A DNA stretch of 64,000 nt. Source: Pseudomonas fluorescens (GTDB taxonomy: Bacteria > Pseudomonadota > Gammaproteobacteria > Pseudomonadales > Pseudomonadaceae). The stretch is from positions 2,400,501 through 2,464,500 of the forward strand of contig NZ_CP078138.1 of NCBI RefSeq assembly GCF_019212185.1, in the 5' to 3' direction. Made by a program: the position numbers and the translations under genes. This document shows, one piece after another, positions 33,768 to 42,682 of this stretch. Position 1 is the stretch's first letter, and each line of letters opens with the position of its first letter. The notes under the pieces are model-generated. The model was not told where the DNA came from. It ran no database searches and saw nothing but the letters and a program-made list of their open reading frames with translations.

Positions 33768-34468
33768 TTAAAGAGCCTTTTCCGGCGCCGGTTGGTCGTT
33801 GGGTTGGGCGATGATTGTTTTGAGTTCTGCGCTCATGGGGAATTTGAGATTCAAGCCTTTGGGAGGGATGGGCTGAGTAAACCATTTATCGTAGATGGCG
33901 TTGATTTCGCCCGAGACGAAAAGTGACTTGATCGAGTCATCCACGACTTTTTTGAGATCCGGATCACCCCGACGCATGGTGCAACCATAAATTTCGTTGG
34001 ATTGCGGGGTGCCGGTCACCACCCAATCTTCCGGTTTCTTTGCCTTGGCCATCTCGCCCGCCAGCAATGCGTCGTCCTGCATAAACGCAATGGCGCGGCC
34101 GGACTCGAGCATTTGGTAAGACTCGCCAATGTCTTTGGCAGAGATGACGTTCATGCTCATCTTTTTCTCGGCGTTCATGACCTTGAGCATCCGTTCGGCA
34201 GTGCTGCCAGCAGTCGTCACGACGTTCTTGCCATTGAGATGGTCAAAGTCTTTGTAGGTCGAATCCTTTCGGACCAACAGTCGAGTGCTGGCTTTGAAGG
34301 TGCCGACTGAAAACTCGACTTGCTGCGCCCTCTCTGCGGTATTGGTTGTAGAACTGCACTCCAGATCGACAGTACCGTTTTGCACAAGCGGGATGCGCGT
34401 TTGTGACGTCACCAGGTTGTACCGTACGTTCGGCAGCCATCGCTGGCGTGAAGGTTAACGCAGCAGTC
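33768..34468 (-). pseudogene. Broken copy of the acidic amino acid binding-protein gene
   Basis: The C-terminal 214 residues match the intact protein at 12695 apart from a few substitutions (Ile to Thr and Glu to Lys in the 'SVGIFEASTRL' segment). At 34430 the frame meets a 179-base deletion that removes ~60 codons and shifts the frame. Beyond it the signal-peptide codons (TAALTFTPAMAAE) survive in another frame. Homology stops at 34468, before the start codon. The gene cannot give a working exported protein. Confidence 0.88.
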
Positions 34469-34850
34469 ACTACATCGAATTTCGCGAGGGCAAGCCGATC
34501 GGTACCACCCCGAGCCATTCGCACGGTGACTCACTACAGCAGCGAAGCCAATGGACAAACTCAGGATCCATCGTCTGCCGAGCGACGCAACTATGAAGCT
34601 CTGCCTTTCTGGCGAATTCCCAGCCAGCACCGGTGCCCCCATGCTGGTGCGATAGCCGACGATTTCACCGGATGGGAGCCAGGTCGCCTTCGCCTATGAC
34701 GATCTGGCGGACTCTCTCCATTGGCGCCGAAGCGGTGTCGTTGCTCACCGCCCGAAAATGCCTTGCGACTCGGCCCAGCACTGCTACGGTGAACTGCGGC
34801 GTGGAATAGTTCCCATGCCTTTGGTACTTCACGTCGGAGGGAGGCCACCT
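34469..34850. other. Unassigned gap after the island
   Basis: No gene was recognised. Short open frames exist on both strands but none has a ribosome site with a family-like product. It lies where the repeat homology ends, so it probably contains deletion-scarred sequence. The last ~20 bases hold the strong GGAGGGAGG ribosome site of the next gene. Confidence 0.5.
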
Positions 34851-35648
34851 ATGGATAACTGCAAGCAGCCAACAGACCATGACGAATCCGGGGCGGATGA
34901 GCGCTTCCACTGCCTGGAGTACCTAGACGACGACTTCCCCTACTACAACGGCAAGCCCGTGGGCCTTTCAGGCAAACAATGGCTGCTGCTGATGTTTGGG
35001 GTGCTGGCCGGGTTCCTGGTGTTGATAGCGCCGTTGCCATTGTTTGCGGGAAACATTGGGCAGTTCATTCCCGCAACCCTGTTCTTCGCCATTCCGCTGG
35101 CGACGCTGGCATGTATCACTCCGCAACATTGGATGGCACTGTTCCACAGGGTCACGGGCCGCGACATCAAATGGATGATACTGTTCGCGCTGCTCAATAT
35201 CGTGGTCACCATGGTCATAGGCCTGGTGGTCATGAAGACCCTGGGTACGCACTCAAACCCGGTTTTCGCAGGGATGGCGACGCAAACACCCGTCGAGCAC
35301 CTACTGTTCTTTCTCAAGACGCTGCCGCAGTTATTGGGCGAGGAGGTGCTGACGATCTTGCCATTCCTTGCACTGATGACGTTCCTGAACACGCGATTGC
35401 ACTGGTCACGCAAGGGAACGATCGTCGGTGCCTGGCTATTGTCGGCCCTGCTCTTCGGCGCGGCGCACCTGCCGACCTATGATTGGAACATGGTGCAGGC
35501 GTTCGTCGTTATCGGCAGCGCTCGGCTGGTCCTGCTGCTGCCCTATATCATGACGAAGAACATCTGGGTCTCCACGGGTGCTCATATACTCAACGACTGG
35601 ACGCTCTTCATCATCGCCCTGTTGGGCGCCATCCCCCCTGGGCACTAA
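34851..35648 (+). CDS. CPBP-family intramembrane protease-like protein
   Basis: 265 residues from ATG 34851, fixed by GGAGGGAGG 7 bases upstream. A ~40-residue acidic cytoplasmic lead is followed by about six to seven membrane segments. CPBP/CAAX-protease motifs are present: 'LLGEEVLTILPFLAL' (Glu164-Glu165), 'FGAAHLPTYDW' (His206) and 'GAHILNDW'. The Arg of the E-E-x-x-x-R motif is replaced by Ile, as seems to occur in a subfamily with an E-E-x-x-T-I-L-P sequence. Such proteins serve in bacteriocin immunity, protein maturation or stress; the target is unknown. Confidence 0.78.
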   Translation: MDNCKQPTDHDESGADERFHCLEYLDDDFPYYNGKPVGLSGKQWLLLMFGVLAGFLVLIAPLPLFAGNIGQFIPATLFFAIPLATLACITPQHWMALFHRVTGRDIKWMILFALLNIVVTMVIGLVVMKTLGTHSNPVFAGMATQTPVEHLLFFLKTLPQLLGEEVLTILPFLALMTFLNTRLHWSRKGTIVGAWLLSALLFGAAHLPTYDWNMVQAFVVIGSARLVLLLPYIMTKNIWVSTGAHILNDWTLFIIALLGAIPPGH

Positions 35649-35727
35649 GGCCAAGCCGAGTTGCGCGATCGGCCGGGCCAAGCCCTGTGGGTCTGCCGGC
35701 CGCGCGCGAAAGAGGCGCTTGGATGCA

Positions 35728-36276
35728 TCAGAGGTTGCCTTCAGACCCGGTGTAACTTGCGCCCTGGACTTTGCCACTGGCACTGGACAGGCACGACCAA
35801 GGCGCGTCCGCCTCAGGTACGCTGATCGTCACGCCAATTCCTGCTTCGGCGGTCATGACGTCGGTCACCGAAAGTTTGCTGACGGCCACACCGGTTTTCT
35901 TCGCCACCTCGGCCAGGCAGGCCTTCTCCGCCTTGCTGGTGGCAGATGTGCCACTGTTGCTATTGGCACTCACAGCGCCCGATGTCGCTAGCTGGCAAAC
36001 CCCGTTAGCCCCGCCTTTACCGGTATAGGATACGTCCCATGATTCATCTGGATTGCGCGTGAGGGAAATCGCCACGCCAGAGCCCCTGGCTTCATAGGCG
36101 TTGTCGTTGAACTTCTTCAGTTTGGCCTCTTTGCCATTGATGAACACTGGCCCGCCCTTATCCGCGTGCACGGCGATATTGGTCGGGCACTCGTAGTTGA
36201 GCTGCGGAATATCAGCACTGGCCGCGGTGGCAAACAGTAAAGTGGTGGCTCCCAACAAAAACCTGTTCATGTTCAT
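35728..36276 (-). CDS. Exported hypothetical protein
   Basis: 182 residues from ATG 36276 (ATG 36270 is equally possible). Signal peptide MNRFLLGATTLLFATAASA, then a mature protein with four Cys, a Ser/Thr/Asn-rich linker 'SGAVSANSNSGTSATSKA' near the middle and a C-terminal domain ending in 'WSCLSSASGKVQGASYTGSE'. I recall similar periplasmic proteins in Pseudomonas with no assigned function. It stands alone on the minus strand, downstream of and convergent with the CPBP gene. Confidence 0.7.
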   Translation of the reverse strand: MNMNRFLLGATTLLFATAASADIPQLNYECPTNIAVHADKGGPVFINGKEAKLKKFNDNAYEARGSGVAISLTRNPDESWDVSYTGKGGANGVCQLATSGAVSANSNSGTSATSKAEKACLAEVAKKTGVAVSKLSVTDVMTAEAGIGVTISVPEADAPWSCLSSASGKVQGASYTGSEGNL

Positions 36277-36713
36277 GCGACGTTCTCTTTCCGTTTGAGA
36301 GTGGTTGGGTTTACTGCACAAGCATCATTGTCATGCGACAGCGCACGCAAGGCCGAAGTTAGCTGAAACGACTTGTCTCCACCTCGACGACACGGCTTCG
36401 GCAGTATAGGTGGTAGTGGGCAGTTTGAACGGCCACACGCTCACGGCCGGATCTAATTGTCGGGTAGTCAGACGCGGTTGCCCGCATCCCCCGGACATGC
36501 GAGTTTCCCAGCACACGGCTCAAGCCTCTGCTAAGGCGCTATTGGGCACCCGGTTGTACATCGTCGACGTTGGCAAATTGCACATCCCTTGGGCACCGCA
36601 GGTGGTAGATCTCAAGATTGGCGGCTGCATCCGTCCCTCCGTGACTCAGCTTCACAACATGGCGGCTATGCCTCGGTGTGTCTTTGGTGACCGGCTCAAG
36701 GCATGCGCAGCTT
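36277..36713. other. Gap without a recognisable gene
   Basis: A plus-strand frame of 108 codons (36410-36736) lacks a ribosome site and family resemblance. The sequence before 36714 should encode the start of purU but does not, so the rearrangement that truncated purU lies at the right end of this gap. Confidence 0.45.
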
Positions 36714-37487
36714 ATGAGTCAGGGCACACGCCTTGAGGAAGCCTCGCAGTTCTCTGACGAAGAGAGCAATCGTTTCTTCAGTCGCATGGTTGTTCGCGCG
36801 GAGACCCTGCCGTTTGACATCGAAGTGTTGAAACGCAAAGTCGAACCGCTCGCACAAGAGATGTCGATGAACTGGCGTCTGGTCGACAGCGACCAGCGCA
36901 AGCGTGTGGTGCTGATGTGCAGCAAAGGCTCGCACTGCATGACCGATCTGCTCGATCGCTGGAAGACCGGTGATCTAGTCTGTGACATCGCCTGTGTGAT
37001 CTCCAACCATGAGGATTTGCGCAGTCTGGTTGAGTGGTACGGCATTCCATTCGAATACGTACCGGTCGACAAAGACAACAAGGCCGCAGGGTTTGCCAAA
37101 ACCGAACAACTGATCGATGAGTACCGCGCGGACTGCATCGTTCTTGCTCGTTACATGCAGATCCTGCCGCAGAACCTGTGTGAAAAATACCGCCATAAAG
37201 TGATCAACATTCATCACAGCTTCCTGCCCTCGTTCATCGGCGCAAAGCCGTATCACCAGGCATCCCGTCGTGGAGTAAAGCTGATCGGCGCGACCTGTCA
37301 CTACGTGACCGAAGACCTCGACGAGGGGCCGATCATTGAGCAGGACGTCGTGCGCGTCAGCCACGAACAGTCTGTTGATGATCTTGTGCGGTTAGGCAAA
37401 GACGTCGAAAAAACCGTATTGGCCCGTGGGCTTCGAAACCATCTCGAAGATCGTGTGCTCGTGTATACGCCAGCATTACCGGCTTAA
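36714..37487 (+). pseudogene. purU: 5'-truncated formyltetrahydrofolate deformylase gene
   Basis: 257 residues remain of a family usually ~283-285 long. The catalytic formyltransferase-like domain is complete: 'CDIACVISNHEDLRSLVEWY', 'CIVLARYMQILPQNLCEKY', 'NIHHSFLPSFIGAKPYHQAS' (active-site Asn/His) and 'HYVTEDLDEGPIIEQDV'. The ACT domain begins only at 'EASQFSDEESNRFFSRMV', so its first strand and helix (~28 residues) are gone and replaced by unrelated codons. The enzyme hydrolyses 10-formyl-THF to formate. It might retain partial activity but lacks its native start and promoter. Confidence 0.75.
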
Positions 37488-37515
37488 CAGTTTCCAGATT
37501 TTTCGAAGGGTGTAG

Positions 37516-37615
37516 CAGTTCGTTTATCGAGATCGAGTGAGGCGGGATTGTTGGCGGGCCATGCTCCTCGCCTGGGCCTCGTGCCCTGAACCAATACTTC
37601 GTAAAAAACGAACTG
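37516..37615. repeat. Inverted repeat upstream of terC
   Basis: CAGTTCGTTT at 37516-37525 and AAACGAACTG at 37606-37615 are perfect inverted copies 80 bases apart. They lie in the 216-base gap before the TerC gene. They could be a looped regulatory element or mark the ends of a small lost insertion. Confidence 0.35.
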
Positions 37616-37703
37616 TTCGCAACGAATAAACGATTTTTGTTGATGTAGAAGGCTCGTTAACATGACTCCTCCAGTCTATTTCTGTTTCATGCGGAGACAG
37701 TCA

Positions 37704-38678
37704 ATGACCTCCATCAGCGTCGGCCAACCCTGGATGTGGGCCGCCTTCGTCGTGTTCGTCCTTGCCATGCTGGCGCTCGATCTGTTCGTCTTCGGCGGAC
37801 GTAAGGCGCATCGTGTTTCGGTCCGCGAAGCGCTGGCCTGGGTCATCGCCTGGATCAGTTTGGCGCTGGTCTTCGCCGTCCTGCTCTGGTGGTATCTGCG
37901 CAGCATGTTCGGCGTCGAAGTGGCCCAGCGTACAACGCTCGAATTTCTGACGGGTTACTTGATCGAACAGTCGCTGTCGATCGACAACATGTTCGTTTTC
38001 GTGATGATCTTCGGCTACTTCGCCGTGCCGCCAGAGTTGCAGCGCCGTGTCCTGCTCTATGGCGTGCTCGGCGCCATCGTCATGCGTGCCGGTATGATTT
38101 TCGCCGGTGTCTGGCTGGTGCGGGAGTTTGCCTGGCTGCTCTATGTCTTTGGTGCTTTCCTCGTCATCACCGGCATCAAGATGCTGATCTTCGCCAACCA
38201 GCAGCCAGACCTCGAAAAGAACCCTTTGCTACGCTGGCTGCGTAGCCATATTCGCATCACCGACGGCTTTCACGGCGAGCGCTTCTTCGTGCGCCAGAAC
38301 GGCCTGCGCTGGGCGACGCCGATGTTCCTCGTGCTGGTGCTGATCGAGGCCAGTGACCTGGTGTTCGCGGTGGATAGTATCCCGGCTATCTTCGCCGTCA
38401 CCACCGACCCCTTCATCGTGTTCACCTCCAACATCTTCGCCATCATGGGCCTGCGCGCACTGTATTTTCTGCTTGCCGACATGGCCGACCGCTTTCACTT
38501 GCTCAAATATGGCCTGGCCATCGTACTGGTGTTCATCGGCGGCAAGATGCTGCTCGCGCCGTGGTGGCACGTGCCGATCCAATGGTCGCTGACCACAGTC
38601 GGCGGCATCATATTGATTTCGGTCCTGTTGAGTCTGGCTTTAACGAAGAGCAAAGCACGGCTTATGGAAGAGCAATGA
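37704..38678 (+). CDS. TerC/Alx-family membrane protein
   Basis: 325 residues from ATG 37704 behind GCGGAGACAG; an in-frame earlier start adds 14 unsupported codons. About nine membrane segments with the TerC motifs 'FLTGYLIEQSLSIDNMFVFV', 'WATPMFLVLVLIEASDLVFA' and 'VDSIPAIFAVTTDPFIVFTS'; the acidic residues in these helices are thought to bind metal. Length and architecture match Alx (manganese export, pH response) more than TerC of tellurite operons; no ter genes are nearby. No yybP-ykoY riboswitch pattern was seen upstream. Confidence 0.9.
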   Translation: MTSISVGQPWMWAAFVVFVLAMLALDLFVFGGRKAHRVSVREALAWVIAWISLALVFAVLLWWYLRSMFGVEVAQRTTLEFLTGYLIEQSLSIDNMFVFVMIFGYFAVPPELQRRVLLYGVLGAIVMRAGMIFAGVWLVREFAWLLYVFGAFLVITGIKMLIFANQQPDLEKNPLLRWLRSHIRITDGFHGERFFVRQNGLRWATPMFLVLVLIEASDLVFAVDSIPAIFAVTTDPFIVFTSNIFAIMGLRALYFLLADMADRFHLLKYGLAIVLVFIGGKMLLAPWWHVPIQWSLTTVGGIILISVLLSLALTKSKARLMEEQ

Positions 38679-38718
38679 TGAATCAGAGATGTTGGCGCTG
38701 ATGCGGTTTTGACCCAGG

Positions 38719-38889
38719 CTACCGGAAATCAATGACCTCCCCGATTACTTTGTAATCGATGGTCTTATGCGTGTCTTCACACACCTCCTTGTCACGGATC
38801 TTGTGAATGACCGTTTTAGCGATTTCATCCTGTCGCAACCGGCTGAAACGGCCAGAAGCCGCCTCTCGACAAATACAACCATCGATCAT
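38719..38889 (-). CDS. Small protein coupled to trkH
   Basis: 56 residues. ATG 38889 overlaps the trkH stop by one base (TGATG) and GGAG lies 7 bases upstream, a good translational-coupling arrangement. The product (MIDGCICREAASGRFSRLRQ, 'DEIAKTVIHKIRDKEVCEDT') is basic and soluble with three Cys. I do not recognise a family. Confidence 0.5.
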   Translation of the reverse strand: MIDGCICREAASGRFSRLRQDEIAKTVIHKIRDKEVCEDTHKTIDYKVIGEVIDFR

Positions 38890-39701
38890 CAATATCTCCA
38901 GAAAACGGGAGTTACCAGTACCAGCACAGTCAGGATTTCCAGCCTTCCTAGAAGCATTCCAACGGTCAGTAGCCATTTGGCGGCATTCGGTAATGTTGAG
39001 AAATTACCTGCCGGCCCAATGATCGTGCCGAGCCCTGGCCCGACGTTACACACCGCAGTAGCGGCGCCGCTCAATGCTGTTGTCCAATCAAGTCCAATGA
39101 GAGCCAGGCCCAAGGCGATGACAGCAATGGTGATGGTGAAGAAAAACGAGAAGGTCAGCAGCGAGCGCACGATCTCCTCGTCGATGGGATGGCCGTTGTA
39201 TTTCTTCTGAATCACGGCTCGAGGATGGATCAACTGCTTCAAGCTGCTGACCAATAGAGCGGCAGCCACCTGAAAACGGAAGATTTTAAGACCGCCTGCC
39301 GTTGAGCCGGAGCAGCCACCAACAAAGGTCAAATAGAAAAACAGCAAGACAGCGAAGCTGCCCCACAAGGTGTAGTCGCCAACCGCAATTCCGGTGGTCG
39401 TGACAACCGATGTCACATTAACTGCCACGATACGAAACGCATCCCACCATCCGTAATCGCTGTGGAGATACAGCCAGGTGCCTACAGCCAGTGATGTGAC
39501 GAGCAAGAACCCAATGAATCCGCGGACTTGGTGATCCTTGATCAGCGCACGTCGATTACCCCGCAATGACGCGACATACAAGGTGAATGGCAGACTGCCC
39601 AGAATCATGATGGCTACCGCCACCCAGTGAATCGATGGTTGCGTCCAATGCCCAAGAGAGGCATCAGAAGTTGAGAGGAAGACATCAAGGTTGGCCGTCA
39701 C
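38889..39701 (-). pseudogene. trkH: 5'-truncated Trk potassium transporter gene
   Basis: The remaining 270 codons encode the C-terminal half of TrkH/TrkG: 'STSDASLGHWTQPSIHWVAV' (third pore region), 'VTSVVTTTGIAVGDY' and 'GGCSGSTAGGLKIFRFQVAA' (fourth selectivity loop), ending 'GRLEILTVLVLVTPVFWRY'. Normal TrkH is ~480 residues, so the first two pore repeats are missing. The in-frame codons just upstream hit a stop, and the adjacent DNA belongs to an IS1182-type remnant. Insertion followed by deletion is the likely cause. Confidence 0.82.
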
Positions 39702-39789
39702 TTCAGAACCTGTTCACCACGCTGGGTGATTTTTGGGTTCTGCGTTGATCTTTGCAGCTTGGGCAGTGGGTTAATTTGAGGGTTTTTGC

Positions 39790-40400
39790 TGATTCCGGGT
39801 GTACCTATCCCGTGGCCGGCGGCCCTTGTGAGGTGAGCGAACAACGCTGGTTCCTGAAGGCCCGCTACTCGCTACGCAGGGCGTGCCCCGTGGGGCAACG
39901 ATATTCCTGCGCTTCTTCATTCCATTGAAAATCACTGATCGAGAGGCTCCCGACCTCGGCGGTTCGATGAGCTGGCGTCGGTTCCACATCCATGATCACG
40001 CCATGCTCGACATCAATCAGGTAGTTCGTCGAGTACGCGAAGAACCCCGGACCTCCTGGCACTGCGGTCCAACGAGAAAGCGGATCAGTCAGCGACAGGC
40101 GCTTGGGCAGTGCTTCGGCCAAAGCTTCTTCATCCAGCGCTTCAAGGTATTCACGGACGGCGCGAGTACTAAGCGACGGATCGCTCCAGTTGATCTATTC
40201 ATTTCCGGGTACGCCACGTCGCCGACTGGCGTGCGCCTTGATGACGCTCGCGCCCACAGCAAAACCTTCGCCCTTGACCAGACCGGCGTCCATGCAGCGA
40301 CGCAGCACTTCGTTGAACAGCCAGCGAAACAACGAGCTGTCGCGAAAACGAAAAGAGCGGCCATTGGTGAAAGACAGAATCCGTCTGGATTTACGTTGCG
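39790..40400 (-). pseudogene. IS1182-type transposase remnant (minus strand)
   Basis: Reading the minus strand from ~40400, translated pieces in order are 'GRSFRFRDSSLFRWLFNEVL', 'CMDAGLVKGEGFAVGASVIK', then an in-frame TAG, 'INWSDPSLSTRAVREYLEAL', 'PGGPGFFAYSTNYLIDVEHG' and 'VEPTPAHRTAEV'. This is the middle of an IS1182-family transposase. N-terminal and C-terminal parts are missing and the frame is closed by stops. The flanks 39702-39789 and 40401-40551 contain nothing recognisable. Confidence 0.75.
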
Positions 40401-40551
40401 TGATTCGGCGAGTAAGAGCCTGAGCGCCTCAGACCTTGCTCTTTAACAGCAGCATCCAGTGGATGTGATTGCCTGCGCAATTGCGGTTTAAAATTTCTAT
40501 TTGACTACTTCGGGGCTACGCTAGCCTGATCGTTACCTGACAGGAGGCTTC

Positions 40552-41112
40552 ATGAGCAACTTTCCTATCGTTGCCACGGTTCTTTCGATGTTGTTGGGAC
40601 TGTCTGTCACCCGTCTACTTCTTGGTGTGTTGACCGTTTTCCGAATCCGCCGTTCCGCGGCGCCCGATTGGGTTGCACTTGTCTGGGCAATCATGCTTTT
40701 CACGATACAACTGGATTTCTGGTGGGCTGTCAATGCACTGCCTGAGGTAAAGGAGTCATACTCATTTTCAGAGTTTTTATTGCTCGTTCTATTGGCGCTT
40801 TCACTGTTTGTTTCTGCCGCCCTATTGCTGCCAAGCCGAAGTGAGGACGAGCAAGATGGCCTTCGTGTTTACTTCGAACAGGATGGCCGTTATGCACTGT
40901 TATCGCTGTCGACTTATCTTTTTCTCGGATTTGTCGTAAACATCCTTTTATTTAAATCCTCTCCGATAGCGCTGTGGGGTGCCTTTGACGTTATTATGAT
41001 TATTCTTCCTGTCTGTGCATTTTCTGCCAAATCACGAAAGTTATATTCTTTTATAACTCTGATTTATGTGCCGCTTAGTGCGATTGACTTAACCATTTCA
41101 CTCACAAACTAA
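40552..41112 (+). CDS. Small integral membrane protein, unknown
   Basis: 186 residues with ATG 40552 behind ACAGGAGGCTTC. Five to six hydrophobic segments, e.g. 'FPIVATVLSMLLGLSVTRLL' and 'EFLLLVLLALSLFVSAALLL', with few charges outside the loops. No signal peptide cleavage site or catalytic motif. It lies between two transposase remnants, so it may have been carried in, and its third half is AT-rich. No function can be assigned. Confidence 0.65.
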   Translation: MSNFPIVATVLSMLLGLSVTRLLLGVLTVFRIRRSAAPDWVALVWAIMLFTIQLDFWWAVNALPEVKESYSFSEFLLLVLLALSLFVSAALLLPSRSEDEQDGLRVYFEQDGRYALLSLSTYLFLGFVVNILLFKSSPIALWGAFDVIMIILPVCAFSAKSRKLYSFITLIYVPLSAIDLTISLTN

Positions 41113-41117
41113 GCAAG

Positions 41118-41430
41118 TTGTGTGATCATTCGGAAGATTACGTAGCCGAAGAAAATCCAGTGCGTGTGGTCGATGTTTTCGTCGGTGAGCTCGACCTGGG
41201 CGCACTGGGTTTTGAGGGCGTCGATCCTGCCGCAACGGGTCGTCCGACCTACCACCCAGCGGTGTTGCTGAAGATCTATATCTACGGCAAAGCCATTCGC
41301 AGCGTATGCCGCCAGTTCGTAGTTCGTTGTCGCAACCTCAATTTCTTCTCCCAATCGATCATCGCCATCGATGGCAGCAAGTTCAAAACCGTCAACAACC
41401 GTGAGCGCAATTTCACCCAGGGAATAGTGA
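41118..41430 (+). pseudogene. IS1182-type transposase remnant with internal deletion
   Basis: The frame reads 'DYVAEENPVRVVDVFVGELD', 'GRPTYHPAVLLKIYIYG', then directly 'KAIRSVCRQFVVRCRNLNFF' and 'IIAIDGSKFKTVNNRERNF'. In intact IS1182 transposases ~45-50 residues separate IYG from G-K-A-I-R, so an in-frame deletion joined them. Homology stops near 41430. It is in opposite orientation to the remnant at 39790 and from a different subtype. Confidence 0.8.
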
Positions 41431-41665
41431 AGGCACGCATGTCTCGACCTTCACTTGTTGGACAGGCACTCACAGGAGTGCGCCTAAACACACCAAAGCT
41501 ATCCACAATTAGCGTGGGTAGATCTGTGGATAATTGCCCAGAGGCCACGGATTACGGGGGCTGCAATGTTTTGTTCATAAATTGATCAGGCTGTCGCGCT
41601 GGCACTCGACGGCCGCACCAGTGTCACGGCTTCGGCACCCGTTTCCAGGTGCCGGACCCGCCCAG

Positions 41666-42682
41666 CTACAACCAGGCTTTGATCTGCGCGCACACCGCCT
41701 GAGTCGAAATCCCGTAACGATCATGCAAGGTCGGCAGGGCGCCGGCGTCGAGGAACGCGTCGGGCAATGCAATCTGCCTGAACGTCGGCGTCACGCCGTT
41801 ACGCAGCAGCACACCTGCAACGGCCTCGCCCAAGCCGCCAATGATCGAGCTGTTTTCTGCAGTGACTACCAGGCGCCCGGACTTGCGAGCCTCCGCCAGA
41901 ATGGTCTGTTCATCCAGCGGCTTGATGGTCGGTACGTGCAGCACCGCGACATCCACGCCGTCAGCTTTCAGGGCCTTGGCCGCTTCCAGCGAGCGCATGG
42001 TCATCAGGCCGGTGGAGATGATCAGCACATCGTTGCCGGTGCGCAGGGTCTTGGCCTTGCCGATTTCGAACTGGTAGCCGTATTCGTCCAGCACCAGCGG
42101 CACGTTGCCGCGCAGCAGGCGCATGTAGACCGGCCCCTGGTGGGCGGCGATGGCGGGTACGGCCTGCTCGATTTCCAGGGCATCGCACGGATCGACGATC
42201 ATCAGGTTGGGCATGGCGCGGAAGATCGCCAGGTCGTCCGTGGCCTGGTGGCTGGGGCCGTACCCGGTGGTGAGGCCGGGCAGGCCGCAGACGATTTTGA
42301 CGTTGAGGTTTTCCTCGGCAATCGCCATGCAGATGAAGTCATAGGCGCGGCGCGAAGCGAACACGGCGTAGGTGGTGGCGAAGGGCACGAAGCCTTCACG
42401 GGCCATGCCGGCGGCGGCACTCATCAGCAACTGTTCGGCCATGCCCATTTGATAGAACCGGTCCGGATGGGCCTTGGCGAAGATGTGCAGGTCGGTGTAC
42501 TTGGACAGGTCGGCGGACAGCCCGACAATGTCGGCGCGTTGTTCGGCCAGCGCCGCCAGGGCGTGGCCGAAAGGTGCGGATCGGGTGGCCTGGCCTTCGC
42601 AGGCAATGGACGCAATCATCGCCGAGGTGGTCAGGCGCTTCTTGCCCGGTTCGCTAGTCGAAGTGTTGGCGGCGTTGCTCAT
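41666..42682 (-). CDS. Split transketolase, C-terminal (PYR) subunit
   Basis: 338 residues. The pyrimidine-binding domain shows 'RFYQMGMAEQLLMSAAAGMA' with the ThDP-activating Glu and 'GLTTGYGPSHQATDDLAIFR', a transketolase/DXS signature. The C-terminal domain contains 'LIISTGLMTMRSLEAAKALK'. It partners with the N-terminal subunit upstream, whose stop overlaps this start (ATGA). Bacterial split transketolases include AptAB (apulose-4-phosphate) and SqwGH (6-deoxy-6-sulfofructose). No kinase or sugar isomerase gene lies here, so the ketose donor is unclear. Confidence 0.88.
   Translation of the reverse strand: MSNAANTSTSEPGKKRLTTSAMIASIACEGQATRSAPFGHALAALAEQRADIVGLSADLSKYTDLHIFAKAHPDRFYQMGMAEQLLMSAAAGMAREGFVPFATTYAVFASRRAYDFICMAIAEENLNVKIVCGLPGLTTGYGPSHQATDDLAIFRAMPNLMIVDPCDALEIEQAVPAIAAHQGPVYMRLLRGNVPLVLDEYGYQFEIGKAKTLRTGNDVLIISTGLMTMRSLEAAKALKADGVDVAVLHVPTIKPLDEQTILAEARKSGRLVVTAENSSIIGGLGEAVAGVLLRNGVTPTFRQIALPDAFLDAGALPTLHDRYGISTQAVCAQIKAWL

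Larger units (their letters stand above)
33552..34468. repeat. Long direct repeat, right (deleted) copy
   Basis: Counterpart of 12480-13575. It is collinear to 34430, then jumps across a 179-base deletion whose ends share GTTC, and continues to 34468. About 2% of aligned bases differ from the left copy. Confidence 0.9.

Noticed and set aside
34469..34850. Fragment of an IS3-type transposase suggested by short minus-strand peptides
   Set aside because: Similarity was limited to a few residues and no DDE motif or frame continuity could be shown.
37488..37703. yybP-ykoY manganese riboswitch before terC
   Set aside because: The conserved riboswitch core could not be found by eye; only a spaced inverted repeat is present.
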